NCBI GenBank assembly: GCA_947476295.1
Contig: CANJQC010000003.1
Coordinates: 35,273-99,272, forward strand
DNA: 64,000 nt
DNA from: Planctomycetaceae bacterium
GTDB lineage: Bacteria > Planctomycetota > Planctomycetia > Planctomycetales > Planctomycetaceae
Reading direction: 5' to 3'
The notes under the pieces: model-generated
What the model was told of the DNA's origin: nothing
What the model saw: only the letters and a program-made list of their open reading frames with translations
The model's database searches: none
Translations under genes and position numbers: made by a program
Part shown: positions 29,555 through 40,167 of the stretch, in pieces
Layout of the letters: each line of letters starts with the position of its first letter
Position numbering within the stretch: position 1 is the first letter of the stretch

Positions 29555-31378
29555 ATGACATCTTCACACGGTCGCAGAATACAGGGTCGCCGCGCCTTGG
29601 CAATGATGGCGTGGGTGTCACTGGTTATAATTGCCGGACTGCTATGGTACGGGCAGGAAGAAGGTGTCATCCGAATTCAGGCGTGGGAACCGGCAGCATT
29701 GCTTCTGTCCGCGTACTCCGCGTTCTTGGCAATTTTTGGCTGGCTGCTGTTTGCGCCCGAGAGAAAATCCGCGGAAGAATCCCCCGCTCTGTTTTTCTCT
29801 GGCATGTTGACACTCATTCCGCCCTGCTTTATTGCCTATCACCTGATGCCACCATCGTCCCCACTCCGAGGTTGGCTTACACTGGGTGTGTTTGTGTTTG
29901 GGCTTTTTGCAATCTTGAGTCCGCTGCCAGACGAAGTGTTTGCTGTTCCTCGCGATCGCAAGTCGTATCTGCGGCCGCTCACCGATTGTTATCTTTCGGT
30001 CCTTGATGTGGAAGGGCCGCAACTCGACCTGCAAAACCTGGTGCCACGGTCCAATGACACACTCACCAGACCCGACGCCAAATCGCCTCCGGACATCCGC
30101 AGCGGAGATTCACATGATCCGTGGACCGATCCGTTTTATGGGACGGGGCGAACGATGAGCGAAGTTGGTTCCGCGCTGCGACCGACGTATTCAGAAGGCC
30201 GATCTCGCGGTTCTCATGTGCGTTCGGACTCTGCACCGCTGCGTGAACCTGTTTCACGAGAATCCGGTCGTGAGGCAACTTATCGCGATGCCGCGAGCCG
30301 TGACTCAGCGAGCCGCGTCAGAACTCAGGAAGAGTATCGCGATCGATCGTTGTCGCAGACTCGTGAGACGCAGCGGGCACCCGGACTTGGATACCCAGCG
30401 TCTCAGACAAATCTACCTCCTGCGCCACCGATGCCGCCTGCAATTCCTTCCGATCCGACGATTCAGACGACATCAGTTTTGTCACGACCTCCAATGACAG
30501 CTCGTTCCGCATTTGCCCCGCGAGAATCCAGAGCTCCCAACTATCAGCCACAGTCAACAACGCAGGTCACTGGTGCCCCACGAACAATCGATCCATTGAC
30601 AACATCGGTTTCCAGCACCGCTCCGCGGCGACCGTTGACGGAACCCGGCGGACGGACGGCGCCACCCGTGGAATTCCAAACGCATCCCGCCTCATGGCCA
30701 ATCACTTCATCACTGCCGCCCGTGCTAGCGTATATGGCTCCGACCTCGTTGCCAGGTTCAATTTCGAAACAGATACCGTCAGTTTCGCAATGTGCATTTT
30801 CGGAATCCAATCGAGCGACTTCATCGCATGTTGCTCCTGTCGTAAGATCCACGTTTTTGCCACAGGTTCCGCCGGCAGTGCCTCAGGAACTGCTATCTCG
30901 ACCGGCGCCACCGGTGTTCGATTCGTCGCTGGGACTGGGGGTGATTGCGCCAGCCACTCCGTTGGCCTCCTCAGATACATACGACGACATGCTCGAGTCT
31001 GCCGTTTCTGAAGTCCGTTCGATCACCGATCTTGATCCGCAAGTGACGTCACCGACAGTTCGAACATCGCCTTTGAACGACGTTAAGATGGAACGTCTCA
31101 TGGATGAACAGGGCGGAGAAATGATCGACGGCACGATCCGCGTTTTTTTCGAAATCGGCCAGAAGCGGGCTCATTTGCACGTTCCGTTTTCTCCACCGCT
31201 GGCCGGGTTGCCGGAAGTGGAGTGTGAAGCCGTCAGTGACGATTCGGTGCGTTGTAAAGTCGCTGTCCGCCAGCCGTACGGCATCCGGATTGAAGCTCGA
31301 CGATCTGACGCATCGCGCCCCCTGAACACCGATATCGGATTCGCAGCGGTCTATACACCATCGACGCGACGCGGATAA
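29555..31378 (+). CDS. Hypothetical membrane protein with long disordered Pro/Ser/Arg-rich region and small C-terminal domain
   Basis: About four N-terminal hydrophobic segments, low-complexity centre (SRESGREATYRDAASRDSASR...), C-terminal RVFFEIGQKRAHLHVPFSPPLAGLPEVECE. Confidence 0.6.
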   Translation: MTSSHGRRIQGRRALAMMAWVSLVIIAGLLWYGQEEGVIRIQAWEPAALLLSAYSAFLAIFGWLLFAPERKSAEESPALFFSGMLTLIPPCFIAYHLMPPSSPLRGWLTLGVFVFGLFAILSPLPDEVFAVPRDRKSYLRPLTDCYLSVLDVEGPQLDLQNLVPRSNDTLTRPDAKSPPDIRSGDSHDPWTDPFYGTGRTMSEVGSALRPTYSEGRSRGSHVRSDSAPLREPVSRESGREATYRDAASRDSASRVRTQEEYRDRSLSQTRETQRAPGLGYPASQTNLPPAPPMPPAIPSDPTIQTTSVLSRPPMTARSAFAPRESRAPNYQPQSTTQVTGAPRTIDPLTTSVSSTAPRRPLTEPGGRTAPPVEFQTHPASWPITSSLPPVLAYMAPTSLPGSISKQIPSVSQCAFSESNRATSSHVAPVVRSTFLPQVPPAVPQELLSRPAPPVFDSSLGLGVIAPATPLASSDTYDDMLESAVSEVRSITDLDPQVTSPTVRTSPLNDVKMERLMDEQGGEMIDGTIRVFFEIGQKRAHLHVPFSPPLAGLPEVECEAVSDDSVRCKVAVRQPYGIRIEARRSDASRPLNTDIGFAAVYTPSTRRG

Positions 31379-31439
31379 GGAAGGTCCAAGAGATTACGGT
31401 CTCAGCGGGCACAGTTGCAACTCGTTTACCATGATCGGC

Positions 31440-31482
31440 GAATCGCAATGTACTGGTGGGCTGACGCCGGCCTGCTCGCCGG
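31440..31482 (+). repeat. REP-like family A copy
   Basis: GAATCGCAATGTACTGGTGGGCTGACGCCGGCCTGCTCGCCGG, similar to copies at 56057..56100, 56137..56164 and 55957..55985. Confidence 0.65.
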
Positions 31483-31498
31483 AATCACAGTGGCGGAT

Positions 31499-31515
31499 GG
31501 CACAGGGACTGTGCC
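31499..31515. repeat. Short perfect hairpin between convergent genes
   Basis: GGCACAG-GGA-CTGTGCC, 7-bp arms, GGA loop. Confidence 0.6.
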
Positions 31516-31517
31516 TG

Positions 31518-34277
31518 CTACTCTGAAGCGACCGACTCGAAGTCACCGGCGGAGACGATGAAGAGGCGTTCTGGTTTCAGATGTTTTCTTAACGCAGTAT
31601 TAACGTCCTCCACGGTCAAGTTGCGAATTTTCGATTCGAAGTCGGCGACATATTTCATATCGCGTCCGATGAATGCATACGCTTCCAGTTGCGGGATCAA
31701 GGAGTTTTCGTCGGTGCGTGACACCTGCTGTGACTGCAGATAACCCTCTTTGGCTTCGTCCAGTTCTTCCTGAGTAATTCCGTCTACAACCAGTCGCTTC
31801 AGTTCTTCCTGAATGGCTTCGTGAAGTTTGCCGGCGTTAGCAGGATTGGAAATCGCAAAGATGTAAAACGATGTGCGTTCATCGACGGCTGATGGCTGCA
31901 GATTGGATTGCACGGTATAGGAAAGTCCGTCTTTCTGCCGAACGCGATCTGCGAGGCGCGACGAAAGACCACCGGAACCCAGCACAAAATTTCCGATCGC
32001 CAACGCCGGATAGTCGGGATCACTGTCCTTCATCGGCAGCGTCATGGCAGCGAAGTACGCAGCATTGGCCTTATCCGGCGTGTTGATCTGCACAAAATCA
32101 CCGGTCAAATTGTTGACGGAGATTCGAGGAATGCGTTCAAACGCCACATTCGATGACCAGCCCTTCGTGAATTCATCCACTGCCGGAACCACAAGGTCTT
32201 TGTCAAAGTCACCGATGATCGTCAGTTCGCCTACAGATGCGCCCACCAGTCGCTGAAACACGTATTGTATCTGTTCGATTGTCACGGCCTTTGTTCGTTC
32301 CATGTCTTCTTTGAGTTCAGCGATGTAGCGTGCGTCATCGACTTCATACGGTGCCAGTTTTCGAGTGACCATATTGGAGGCAATGGCAATTGGATCGCTG
32401 ACACGTTCTGCCGCATTCGACAACAGTTCTTCGCGAATCAGTTCCAGTTCCTCTGCAGGGAGTTTTGGTCGTCTGAGGATTTCTTCAATCACGCGCAGCA
32501 CGGGAATCAAGTTCTCACGATTCGTCTGTACGATGACAGATAAATTGCCGGCGTCGCCCGACAGGTTCATTTCGGCTCGGTAGTTATTAAGTTCATCGCT
32601 GATCTGCTGGCGTGTCAGATTCTCGGTACCACGATCCAGCAGTCGGGGAAGCATCTTCGCGGCGACGGCGAGCCCCTTCAGATCATTGAGATTTCCATAA
32701 CGCAGATTGAGCTTGAGTGTCACCGACGAACCGCGAGTTTTGCGAGGCAGAAGCGTTACTTTGATTCCTGACGAAAGTTGAGATCGTTCCAGACGCGATT
32801 CAATGCCGTCCGGAGATGCATCAAATTCTTCGCCCTGAACGACATCCGAGCGACCGGTGTAATCGCCTATCATTTCCGCCAGATCGGGCGTCGGAGGCAC
32901 GGAAGCACGTTCTGCTTCTTTCGTGGGTTCAAACAATCCCGCTGTGCGATTGCTGCGAACCATGTAAGTTGCAGCCACGCGGTTGACATCGTCGGCAGTG
33001 ACCTTTTCCAGGCGATCGCGATAAATGAAGAACAACCGCCAGTCACCCTGCGCCGCCCAGTCGCTCAATTGAATGGCGAGCCCCTGCGAATCGGCAACCT
33101 GGATTTCTCGCTGTCGCAGCATCTCCTGCCGCGCACGTTCGACTTCTTCGGCAGTGAACGGTTTATCGACAGAACTTTCTACGGTTTCAATCAGGTTCTG
33201 CAGCATGGTGGTGCCGTCGGTTCCGGGAGCGGCCTGACTGCCAAACAGAATGACGCCTGGATCGTGCAGGGCGAAGCTGCTTCCGAAGACTCCGGCGGCC
33301 AAACGACGCTTCACCATTGCGTCGTAGAGTCGACCGGATGGCTCGCTGGCCATAATCGTGGTCAGGACGTCGATCGTGGCATAGTCCGGATGGCCACCGG
33401 CGGGAATATGGTAAGCCAGGGCCGCGACCGGGACGTCGCCGACACGTCGCACTGTCACCATCCGATCACCATCCTGCGCAGGTTCTTCAGTGTAGGTCTT
33501 GTCAAGTTCACGTTCGGGTTTCGGAATCGCACCGAAGTGCTGCTGTATGAGAGCCACCGCTTTCTGCGGGTTGAACTTTCCGGCGACGATCAGCATCGCG
33601 TTATCGGGCTGATAAAATCGTTTGTAAAACCGGCGAAGGTTTTCCACGGGAACGCGTTCAATGTCTGCACGATTGCCGATCGTAGACTTGCCGTAATTGT
33701 GCCATTCGTAGGCCGTCGAAAAAATTCGTTGCATCAATACTCGTTGCGGACTGTTTTCGCCACGTTCAAATTCATTACGTACCACGGTCATTTCTGAAGC
33801 CAGATCCTCTGCCTTGATGAGGCTGTTGATCATTCGATCGGCTTCCATCGAGATTGCATATTCAAGATTTGAATCGCTTGCAGACAGCGTTTCGTAATAG
33901 TTCGTGCGGTCCAGCCATGTCGTACCATTAAACTGCGCGCCACGTTTCGTGAGTTCCGCAGGAATGGCTGGCCGCGATGGTGTGCCTTTAAAGAGCATGT
34001 GCTCAAGCAGATGCGCCATTCCCGCTTCCCCGTATCCTTCGTGCCGAGAACCTACGAAGAACGTCAGGTTGACGGTGACCGTTGGGCGCGAGACGTCCGG
34101 AAACAACAGAACCTGCATTCCGTTCGCGAGTTTCAGTTCCGCAATTCCTTCTACGGCACGGACAAGTGACGGTTCCTCATCCGCGCGGACCCTATCGATG
34201 ACAGCAAAAATCAGAAGTGCAACGACTAAACATCGGGCGATCAAAGAAATTTTCATTGTGTTACTGCTCACAGACAA
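31518..34277 (-). CDS. M16 family zinc metallopeptidase (two-domain)
   Basis: 919 aa with HLLEHMLFKGT (HxxEH) and a second M16-like half. Confidence 0.93.
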   Translation of the reverse strand: MSVSSNTMKISLIARCLVVALLIFAVIDRVRADEEPSLVRAVEGIAELKLANGMQVLLFPDVSRPTVTVNLTFFVGSRHEGYGEAGMAHLLEHMLFKGTPSRPAIPAELTKRGAQFNGTTWLDRTNYYETLSASDSNLEYAISMEADRMINSLIKAEDLASEMTVVRNEFERGENSPQRVLMQRIFSTAYEWHNYGKSTIGNRADIERVPVENLRRFYKRFYQPDNAMLIVAGKFNPQKAVALIQQHFGAIPKPERELDKTYTEEPAQDGDRMVTVRRVGDVPVAALAYHIPAGGHPDYATIDVLTTIMASEPSGRLYDAMVKRRLAAGVFGSSFALHDPGVILFGSQAAPGTDGTTMLQNLIETVESSVDKPFTAEEVERARQEMLRQREIQVADSQGLAIQLSDWAAQGDWRLFFIYRDRLEKVTADDVNRVAATYMVRSNRTAGLFEPTKEAERASVPPTPDLAEMIGDYTGRSDVVQGEEFDASPDGIESRLERSQLSSGIKVTLLPRKTRGSSVTLKLNLRYGNLNDLKGLAVAAKMLPRLLDRGTENLTRQQISDELNNYRAEMNLSGDAGNLSVIVQTNRENLIPVLRVIEEILRRPKLPAEELELIREELLSNAAERVSDPIAIASNMVTRKLAPYEVDDARYIAELKEDMERTKAVTIEQIQYVFQRLVGASVGELTIIGDFDKDLVVPAVDEFTKGWSSNVAFERIPRISVNNLTGDFVQINTPDKANAAYFAAMTLPMKDSDPDYPALAIGNFVLGSGGLSSRLADRVRQKDGLSYTVQSNLQPSAVDERTSFYIFAISNPANAGKLHEAIQEELKRLVVDGITQEELDEAKEGYLQSQQVSRTDENSLIPQLEAYAFIGRDMKYVADFESKIRNLTVEDVNTALRKHLKPERLFIVSAGDFESVASE

Positions 34278-34620
34278 GCCGTTTGTTGTACTAAATTTCC
34301 CGCATCCGTGGTGGGCCGTGGCCGTATGTTACCGTTCGATGAGTCATGCAGAAAGGCAGCAAAAGCATTTGCCTCGGCCGAGCCACGCATTCATTTCCTG
34401 ACCAGGCTTCGGCGGTCCTTATGCGGGATCCGATATTCCCGACATTCTGCCACGAAATTGAACGAGACTGAATGCATGATCGATAAATCTTTGATCTGTT
34501 GCGCCGCAAGCAGGACGTTTCTGTAGTGATTCGGTGAAGCGGCTAGTACGATGTGGGGATTGATGAAACATTGTCCGGACGGCTACAGAGACATGTCCTG
34601 CGCAGTTGTTGAGATTCCTT

Positions 34621-36651
34621 ATGAAGCACACTCATGCTGTTGGAATTGACCTTGGTACCACATATTCCTGTATTGCATGGCTGAACGAGTACGGTCAGCC
34701 GGTCACGATTCCGAATCAGGAAAGTGAACTCTCTACCCCATCGGTCGTCTTCTTCGATGGCGATCAGCCGATCGTCGGTACCGAAGCAATGCGGAACGCA
34801 ATCGCCAGTCCGGACCGCGTCGTGCAACACGCAAAACGGTTCATGGGTGATTCTCAGAAGTTCTGGAAGATCGATGACACGCGATACACGCCGGTGCATA
34901 TTTCCAGCATGATTCTGCGAAAACTGATCGCGGCAGCTCAGGAACAGATCGGCGAAATCAGTGAAGCCGTAATCACCGTTCCTGCGCAGTTCAGTGATGC
35001 GCAGCGACACGCGACCATGCAGGCGGGTCATGCGGCCGGTTTGGAACGCATTGAAATGATCAATGAGCCTGTGGCGGCAGCGCTGTGCCATGTACTGGGC
35101 AATGAAGGACTGGCGTTTACAGAACTTGCTGTCGATCAGCAGTTGCTCGTGTTCGACCTTGGTGGTGGCACGCTGGATCTGGCGATTGTGAAGTACCAGA
35201 CCAACCAGGTTCGCGTCGTCGCATCCGACGGTGATCTGGAACTGGGTGGTCTGGATTTCACGAAAGTGCTCGTTGATGCCGCCGCTGAAAAATTCATCGC
35301 AGACTTTGGCAACGATCCTCGTTCTCATCGCGGCAGTCTGCAATTTCTGTCGCTGGAAGCGGAACAGGCCAAACGCAGTCTTTCTGTCCGGTCGCGAGCC
35401 GCGATCACGGTGCAGCATGAAGGGCATCGAAAGACGTATCAGATCGAACAGGCCGAATTCGAATCGCTGAGTCGCAGGTTGATTCAGCGTTCAGAAGAAA
35501 TTACACGCCGCATTCTGAAGGACAACAAATTCGGCTGGGCTCACATCGATGTGGTACTCACCACCGGTGGAGCGTCGCGGATGCCGATGATTCGCGAGAG
35601 TTTAAAGAAACTCAGCGGTCGAACTCTGAATTCGTCACTGTCTCCCGATCAGTCGATCGCGCACGGTGCGGCCTATTATGCAGGCATGCTGCTGTCGAAT
35701 GATCATTACGCACGGACGGTATTCAACAGCACCGCCTCGTCGCGGCTGGCTAAAGTGCAGCAACAAAGCGTTAATGCTCGTGCGCTGGGAATTCTGGTGC
35801 GAGACGAATCGGGGCAACGAGTACCGCACTATCTGATTCCGGCGAATACTCCGTTGCCTATCGCGAAGACTCATGTTTTCGGAACTGTTGTGGATCATCA
35901 AACCCGAGTCCACGTGCAAATCGTTGAAAGTGGTGCAGGGGCTGATCGTCCGCCGACTGTGCTTGGTGATTGTCAGATCAGTAATTTGCCTGCCGATCTG
36001 CCGGAAGGCACAGAGATTGAAGTCACGATTAGTTACGATCATCAGGCCCGCGTGCATGTGTCAGCTCGGGAACCGGTGAGTGGTCTGCGGACGGAAATAG
36101 AAATCATCCGTCAGGAGAATGTGAACTCCCAGTTGCAGGAACTCTCCGGCACGGTCGCATCTCCGAAACCATCACCTGTCGAGGCAACGTTATCAAACAC
36201 AAAGCCCCCTGCTTCCATCCCGAGTATCGCCGGCCAACCGCTGGCAAAAGGTGTTGCAAAGGCGGTTGCCTTAAAAGCAGTTGCAGGACCGGTCGCTGCG
36301 ATCAGATCCGACCTTGACGCACTGGAAGAGCTGTCGAATCTTTCAAATGCCGCCGTACGAATTGCAGACCAGCCGGTTCTGCTCTGCAACGACTGCAGTA
36401 CGCCGCTGCTGCCAAATGGACGCTGTTCAAATTGCAGCAGCGTTTCAGTGAAGCAGAATCCGAACGGGAACCGTAAACCCGCACCACAGAAATCCACAAG
36501 TCCCGCAAAACGAGCGAGGGCGAAGCCAACAACAGCCAACCCGCCGCCGGACAACCCGCAATCCACCGGCAGCATCAATACTTCAGCGCGCGGGAAGCCA
36601 CAGGCAGATCCTCATGAAGCGGAGTTTTGGGATATGGTAGACGATGAATAA
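34621..36651 (+). CDS. Hsp70/DnaK-family protein with C-terminal zinc ribbon
   Basis: VGIDLGTTYSCIAWLNEYG, LLVFDLGGGTLDLAIV, VLTTGGASRMPMIRE; C-terminal CNDCSTPLLPNGRCSNCS. Confidence 0.92.
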   Translation: MKHTHAVGIDLGTTYSCIAWLNEYGQPVTIPNQESELSTPSVVFFDGDQPIVGTEAMRNAIASPDRVVQHAKRFMGDSQKFWKIDDTRYTPVHISSMILRKLIAAAQEQIGEISEAVITVPAQFSDAQRHATMQAGHAAGLERIEMINEPVAAALCHVLGNEGLAFTELAVDQQLLVFDLGGGTLDLAIVKYQTNQVRVVASDGDLELGGLDFTKVLVDAAAEKFIADFGNDPRSHRGSLQFLSLEAEQAKRSLSVRSRAAITVQHEGHRKTYQIEQAEFESLSRRLIQRSEEITRRILKDNKFGWAHIDVVLTTGGASRMPMIRESLKKLSGRTLNSSLSPDQSIAHGAAYYAGMLLSNDHYARTVFNSTASSRLAKVQQQSVNARALGILVRDESGQRVPHYLIPANTPLPIAKTHVFGTVVDHQTRVHVQIVESGAGADRPPTVLGDCQISNLPADLPEGTEIEVTISYDHQARVHVSAREPVSGLRTEIEIIRQENVNSQLQELSGTVASPKPSPVEATLSNTKPPASIPSIAGQPLAKGVAKAVALKAVAGPVAAIRSDLDALEELSNLSNAAVRIADQPVLLCNDCSTPLLPNGRCSNCSSVSVKQNPNGNRKPAPQKSTSPAKRARAKPTTANPPPDNPQSTGSINTSARGKPQADPHEAEFWDMVDDE

Positions 36652-36687
36652 CACACCACACTAACCTGATGCGTCGCGGCCGGAGGC

Positions 36688-37203
36688 TCAATCAGTCACA
36701 ACATTCGGCAACTGCAGTTCGCTGTCCTGCAGAACGGTGTTCGTCTGCTGCTGCTGAAAATGATGCAGCTTCTGATTCAGAATCTGGTTTTCGAGAGCAA
36801 GAATTCTGACGGCCAGCAAACCTGCATTTCTCGCGCCGGCAATTCCAATCGCGAGCGTTCCAACAGGAACTCCTCCGGGCATTTGCACGATTGACAATAA
36901 GGAATCCAGCCCATTCAATGCTTTGCTCTGCACGGGAACACCCAGCACCGGTAAGACAGTCTGAGCGGCGATCATTCCTGGCAAATGAGCTGCCCCGCCA
37001 GCGCCAGCGATAATGACCTTCAGGCCTCTGGATTCCGCTTGCGTTGCGTACTCAGCCATCCACGCGGGTGTGCGATGTGCCGAAACGACCCGGCATTCAA
37101 ATGACACGCCAAACTGCCGCAGGATATCGGCAGAGACCGCCATGGTGTCCCAGTCAGATCGACTCCCCATAATGACGCCTACGACAGGGTTCACAGTACT
37201 CAT
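36688..37203 (-). CDS. purE: N5-carboxyaminoimidazole ribonucleotide mutase
   Basis: [48 protein letters not shown]. Confidence 0.95.
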   Translation of the reverse strand: MSTVNPVVGVIMGSRSDWDTMAVSADILRQFGVSFECRVVSAHRTPAWMAEYATQAESRGLKVIIAGAGGAAHLPGMIAAQTVLPVLGVPVQSKALNGLDSLLSIVQMPGGVPVGTLAIGIAGARNAGLLAVRILALENQILNQKLHHFQQQQTNTVLQDSELQLPNVVTD

Positions 37204-37429
37204 TTCATTTCACCGATCGTTTGAGCTTCGTGCAGCGGATGTTGTCAAATTTATTATCGCCACAGCTTACTGGTCGCGGCCCATTTTCCAATCGAACGGG
37301 CTGCGGGCGGCAGAACGTTCTCGTGTTTTTCTCTGTCGCGAGTTCGGGAAGTGATTGAAAACGACGGCAGGTCGCTCGACGGTGTCTGAGCGTGGCCTAG
37401 ACTCTGCTGCTGCGGAGGATTGTGACTGC

Positions 37430-38539
37430 ATGAGATTCGCCATTATCGGCAATAACGCGACGGCCATTGATGTGCTGCGGGAACTGGCGGGTTCCACTGA
37501 GCACACTCTTGTGCGCTGCGCTCTGTCAGGGAACCTGGCAGCGTCAGTGAGTCGAGCGGGCGTTCCGGTGAGATTGGCGGCGACGGCAGAAGATGCTCTG
37601 CTGGCGGGCGATACAGATACTGTCATCGTGGCGACCGATGACCTCGACGAATCGCTGCGAATCGTCCGAGCTGCGGCACAGGCAGATCGGCATGTGGTCG
37701 TGATTCCGCCCGCATTGTGTTCGCCGGCATACTCATTTGAGCTGCATCTTATTCTGGACGAATCGCAGTGCAGCATTATGCCGTTGTTGCCGCGTGCGGC
37801 GATTACTGAACTACCGTGTTCTGCGGTTGACCTAGGCCTTGACGCACATGCGACTAGGCAATTGTCGATTGAACTGCCTTTATTAACAGCCGATCCTGCG
37901 GAGCTGCGAGCGTCCGTCATTCGGGGACTCGACTGTCTGTCTGCCAGTGGCTTCAGGTTTACCGAAGTCACAGCGCTGGACTCGAACGCTTCTGACGGAA
38001 GCCTGCTGTCGCGATTGATTACACTCAGCGCTGCAACGATGGCGGAAAAGCCGCTACCGCCCGCGACGCTGACTATCAGGCCGACTGCGGTTGCTGAAAA
38101 CTGCAGCGTGCTTCAGATTCTGCAGAACAACGCGACACTCAGGCCAGTACCAATCGCTGACGCCGCGACTGTCCTTGATCGCATCGTGACGATCTGCCAG
38201 TCTCGCGAATTGTGTGGAAAATGGATGGAAGCATTTTCAGTCACACTGGAACTTGCCGAAGCGGTGAGCAAATCGATACGACGACGCAGAACAGTCGATG
38301 TCCATTTCGATTCGGGCAGCGAAAAAGGCGTCTTCAAAAGTCAGATGACCGCCATGGGCTGCTGCGTTTTGACCTTTATGATGCTGGGCATGGTCGTCTA
38401 TCTGATCGTGGCACAACTGGTGCCACTCCCCGACACCGTTCTGCACATTCTGCGAATCCTGTGGATCACGCCGCTGGTGCTGTTCCTGATCGCCCAGGTT
38501 CTGCTGCCACTGGCGCGTGATCGCGCGAACCGTGAATAA
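37430..38539 (+). CDS. Gfo/Idh/MocA-like Rossmann N-terminus with C-terminal transmembrane helices
   Basis: MRFAIIGNNATAIDVLREL...DTVIVATDDLDESLRIVRAAAQADRHVVVIPP; C-terminal hydrophobic segments GCCVLTFMMLGMVVYLIVAQLV and ILWITPLVLFLIAQVLLPL. ORF opens at 37355. Confidence 0.6.
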   Translation: MRFAIIGNNATAIDVLRELAGSTEHTLVRCALSGNLAASVSRAGVPVRLAATAEDALLAGDTDTVIVATDDLDESLRIVRAAAQADRHVVVIPPALCSPAYSFELHLILDESQCSIMPLLPRAAITELPCSAVDLGLDAHATRQLSIELPLLTADPAELRASVIRGLDCLSASGFRFTEVTALDSNASDGSLLSRLITLSAATMAEKPLPPATLTIRPTAVAENCSVLQILQNNATLRPVPIADAATVLDRIVTICQSRELCGKWMEAFSVTLELAEAVSKSIRRRRTVDVHFDSGSEKGVFKSQMTAMGCCVLTFMMLGMVVYLIVAQLVPLPDTVLHILRILWITPLVLFLIAQVLLPLARDRANRE

Positions 38540-38689
38540 GGCATCGAGACTGGCACCGGAGTGCCGCTCATCCAACAGGCAGTGAATCCTGACAAGCGAA
38601 TGATACCAATCACCCGGTCGCGGCCAAGAGACTATGATTTCAGGAAACGTCCGATCCACGACTCGCGTGCATTGGATTAGTTAGACGTT

Positions 38690-39952
38690 TTATTTAACCA
38701 GTTGAGAGACCGTAACGTCGGATACTTGAGCGTCCTTGAATGCAGTGGTGAGCAGGTCCTTCAGTATGCCAAGGCCTTTTGGACGAACACCATCGGCAAA
38801 ATATTCGTCCTTGTACGTGTACCCCTCTTCTTTTTTTACTTCCACGATCTTGATTGATCCTGGCACTTCATCATACGAGCGACTGTATTCCCAGTTCTTG
38901 TCCGCCGCCGCATCGACTTGTTCCGGCAAATAGCGCAGAACGGCATCAAGAAGTCGTAATCGGATAAAGGGACAATATCGATAACGATTCAAATTTGTCA
39001 TCAATTCATGCTTGATTCGCTCTTTATCAAATACCCAGACATACGTGGTTTTCAGTATGCCAGTTCGAACGAATTTTCCGTACGAAAACCATCGGGACCA
39101 ATCAGTCCAATCCATTTGCGATAGCTTGCAGCCCCAAGGGTTTAGCCGATTTTCGTCTTTTCCAAAACAAAACTCTGCAGGACGGTAAGCTGTCGAACGT
39201 TCTTCGGCGCATGAAATGAATCCGAAAAGCTCCTCCCAAGGGACGACCTGTCCGTCGCGATATGCCTTTTTGTTGCGAATTCCCCCAAGGTGCTGAGCGA
39301 CTTTGCATACAGCGTCGAAGTCATTTTCGCTCCATGTAGCGCAATGCCAAGCCTTTTTGCTTCGGACTAGTGATGCAAATGTCGAAGATTCTTTTGCCTG
39401 CTTCAAGGCGTCCGGAAACGAAGCGGCAGTAGATTCGCAAAATTCTATTGCATACCCTTTAATTGGTATCTGAAATTCAGTGATCGCCGGAACTGTTTCG
39501 ACCGTACCAATAGGCTTTCCACAACTTGGACAAAACTTGGAGTTTGCTAGCAACTCCGCACTACAGGAAGGGCATATCTCCTTCAGTTGAGTTCTGTCCG
39601 AACGGGTAATGGCTTCTTTCGCCATTAAGTTCAATTGTTCTTGGGTAAGCCCAACTTTCTTGCAAAACGCGGTGACAACATTGCGTTCAATTGCATCAAG
39701 TTCGCCGTCAACAAATGCAAGATAAAGCATGTCAGCAGCGTTCGAGACTTGTGTCGCAAATGACCCAACCTTAGCGGGAGCGTATCCACCGGATGTTACC
39801 GCTTTCATCGCTGAGTTGAGTACGGACTTCTTCGCTCCAATCGCGATTCGTATTTCTTCGATTGCAGCACTCTCTTTTGGTGACAGAGACGAGTCCGCAT
39901 GTGCAATGCTAATTGCATTCGCCAGGTAGACGAGTTGTTCCTGCTCGGTCAT
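38690..39952 (-). CDS. TerB-like N-terminus, zinc ribbon and large uncharacterised C-terminal domain
   Basis: ISIAHADSSLSPKESAAIEEIRIAIG...LYLAFVDGELDAIERNVVTAFCKKVGL; CPSCSAELLANSKFCPSCG; remainder unrecognised. Visibly more AT-rich than neighbours. Confidence 0.55.
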   Translation of the reverse strand: MTEQEQLVYLANAISIAHADSSLSPKESAAIEEIRIAIGAKKSVLNSAMKAVTSGGYAPAKVGSFATQVSNAADMLYLAFVDGELDAIERNVVTAFCKKVGLTQEQLNLMAKEAITRSDRTQLKEICPSCSAELLANSKFCPSCGKPIGTVETVPAITEFQIPIKGYAIEFCESTAASFPDALKQAKESSTFASLVRSKKAWHCATWSENDFDAVCKVAQHLGGIRNKKAYRDGQVVPWEELFGFISCAEERSTAYRPAEFCFGKDENRLNPWGCKLSQMDWTDWSRWFSYGKFVRTGILKTTYVWVFDKERIKHELMTNLNRYRYCPFIRLRLLDAVLRYLPEQVDAAADKNWEYSRSYDEVPGSIKIVEVKKEEGYTYKDEYFADGVRPKGLGILKDLLTTAFKDAQVSDVTVSQLVK

Positions 39953-40167
39953 GTTGCTTCAGTTTCCTCGTCTACTTTGAAATACACGCACCGCGTGATA
40001 TTGGCCAGGAGTGGCAAAAACACGAGCGGTGTGGTGGTTTGTTCCAATAGCACACGGCGCGTCCACTATCGAATATCGGACGCGCTGCGGAGATCACGGT
40101 ATCAACATGCCCGATGGGTGTCAATTTGCACAAACTAGCAGTTGGCCTGGCCCCCCGACGATACATT

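Noticed and set aside
32778-33797. 339-aa plus-strand ORF
   Set aside because: Antisense to the M16 peptidase; no domain features.
34543-35427. 294-aa minus-strand ORF
   Set aside because: Antisense to the Hsp70 gene; shadow ORF.
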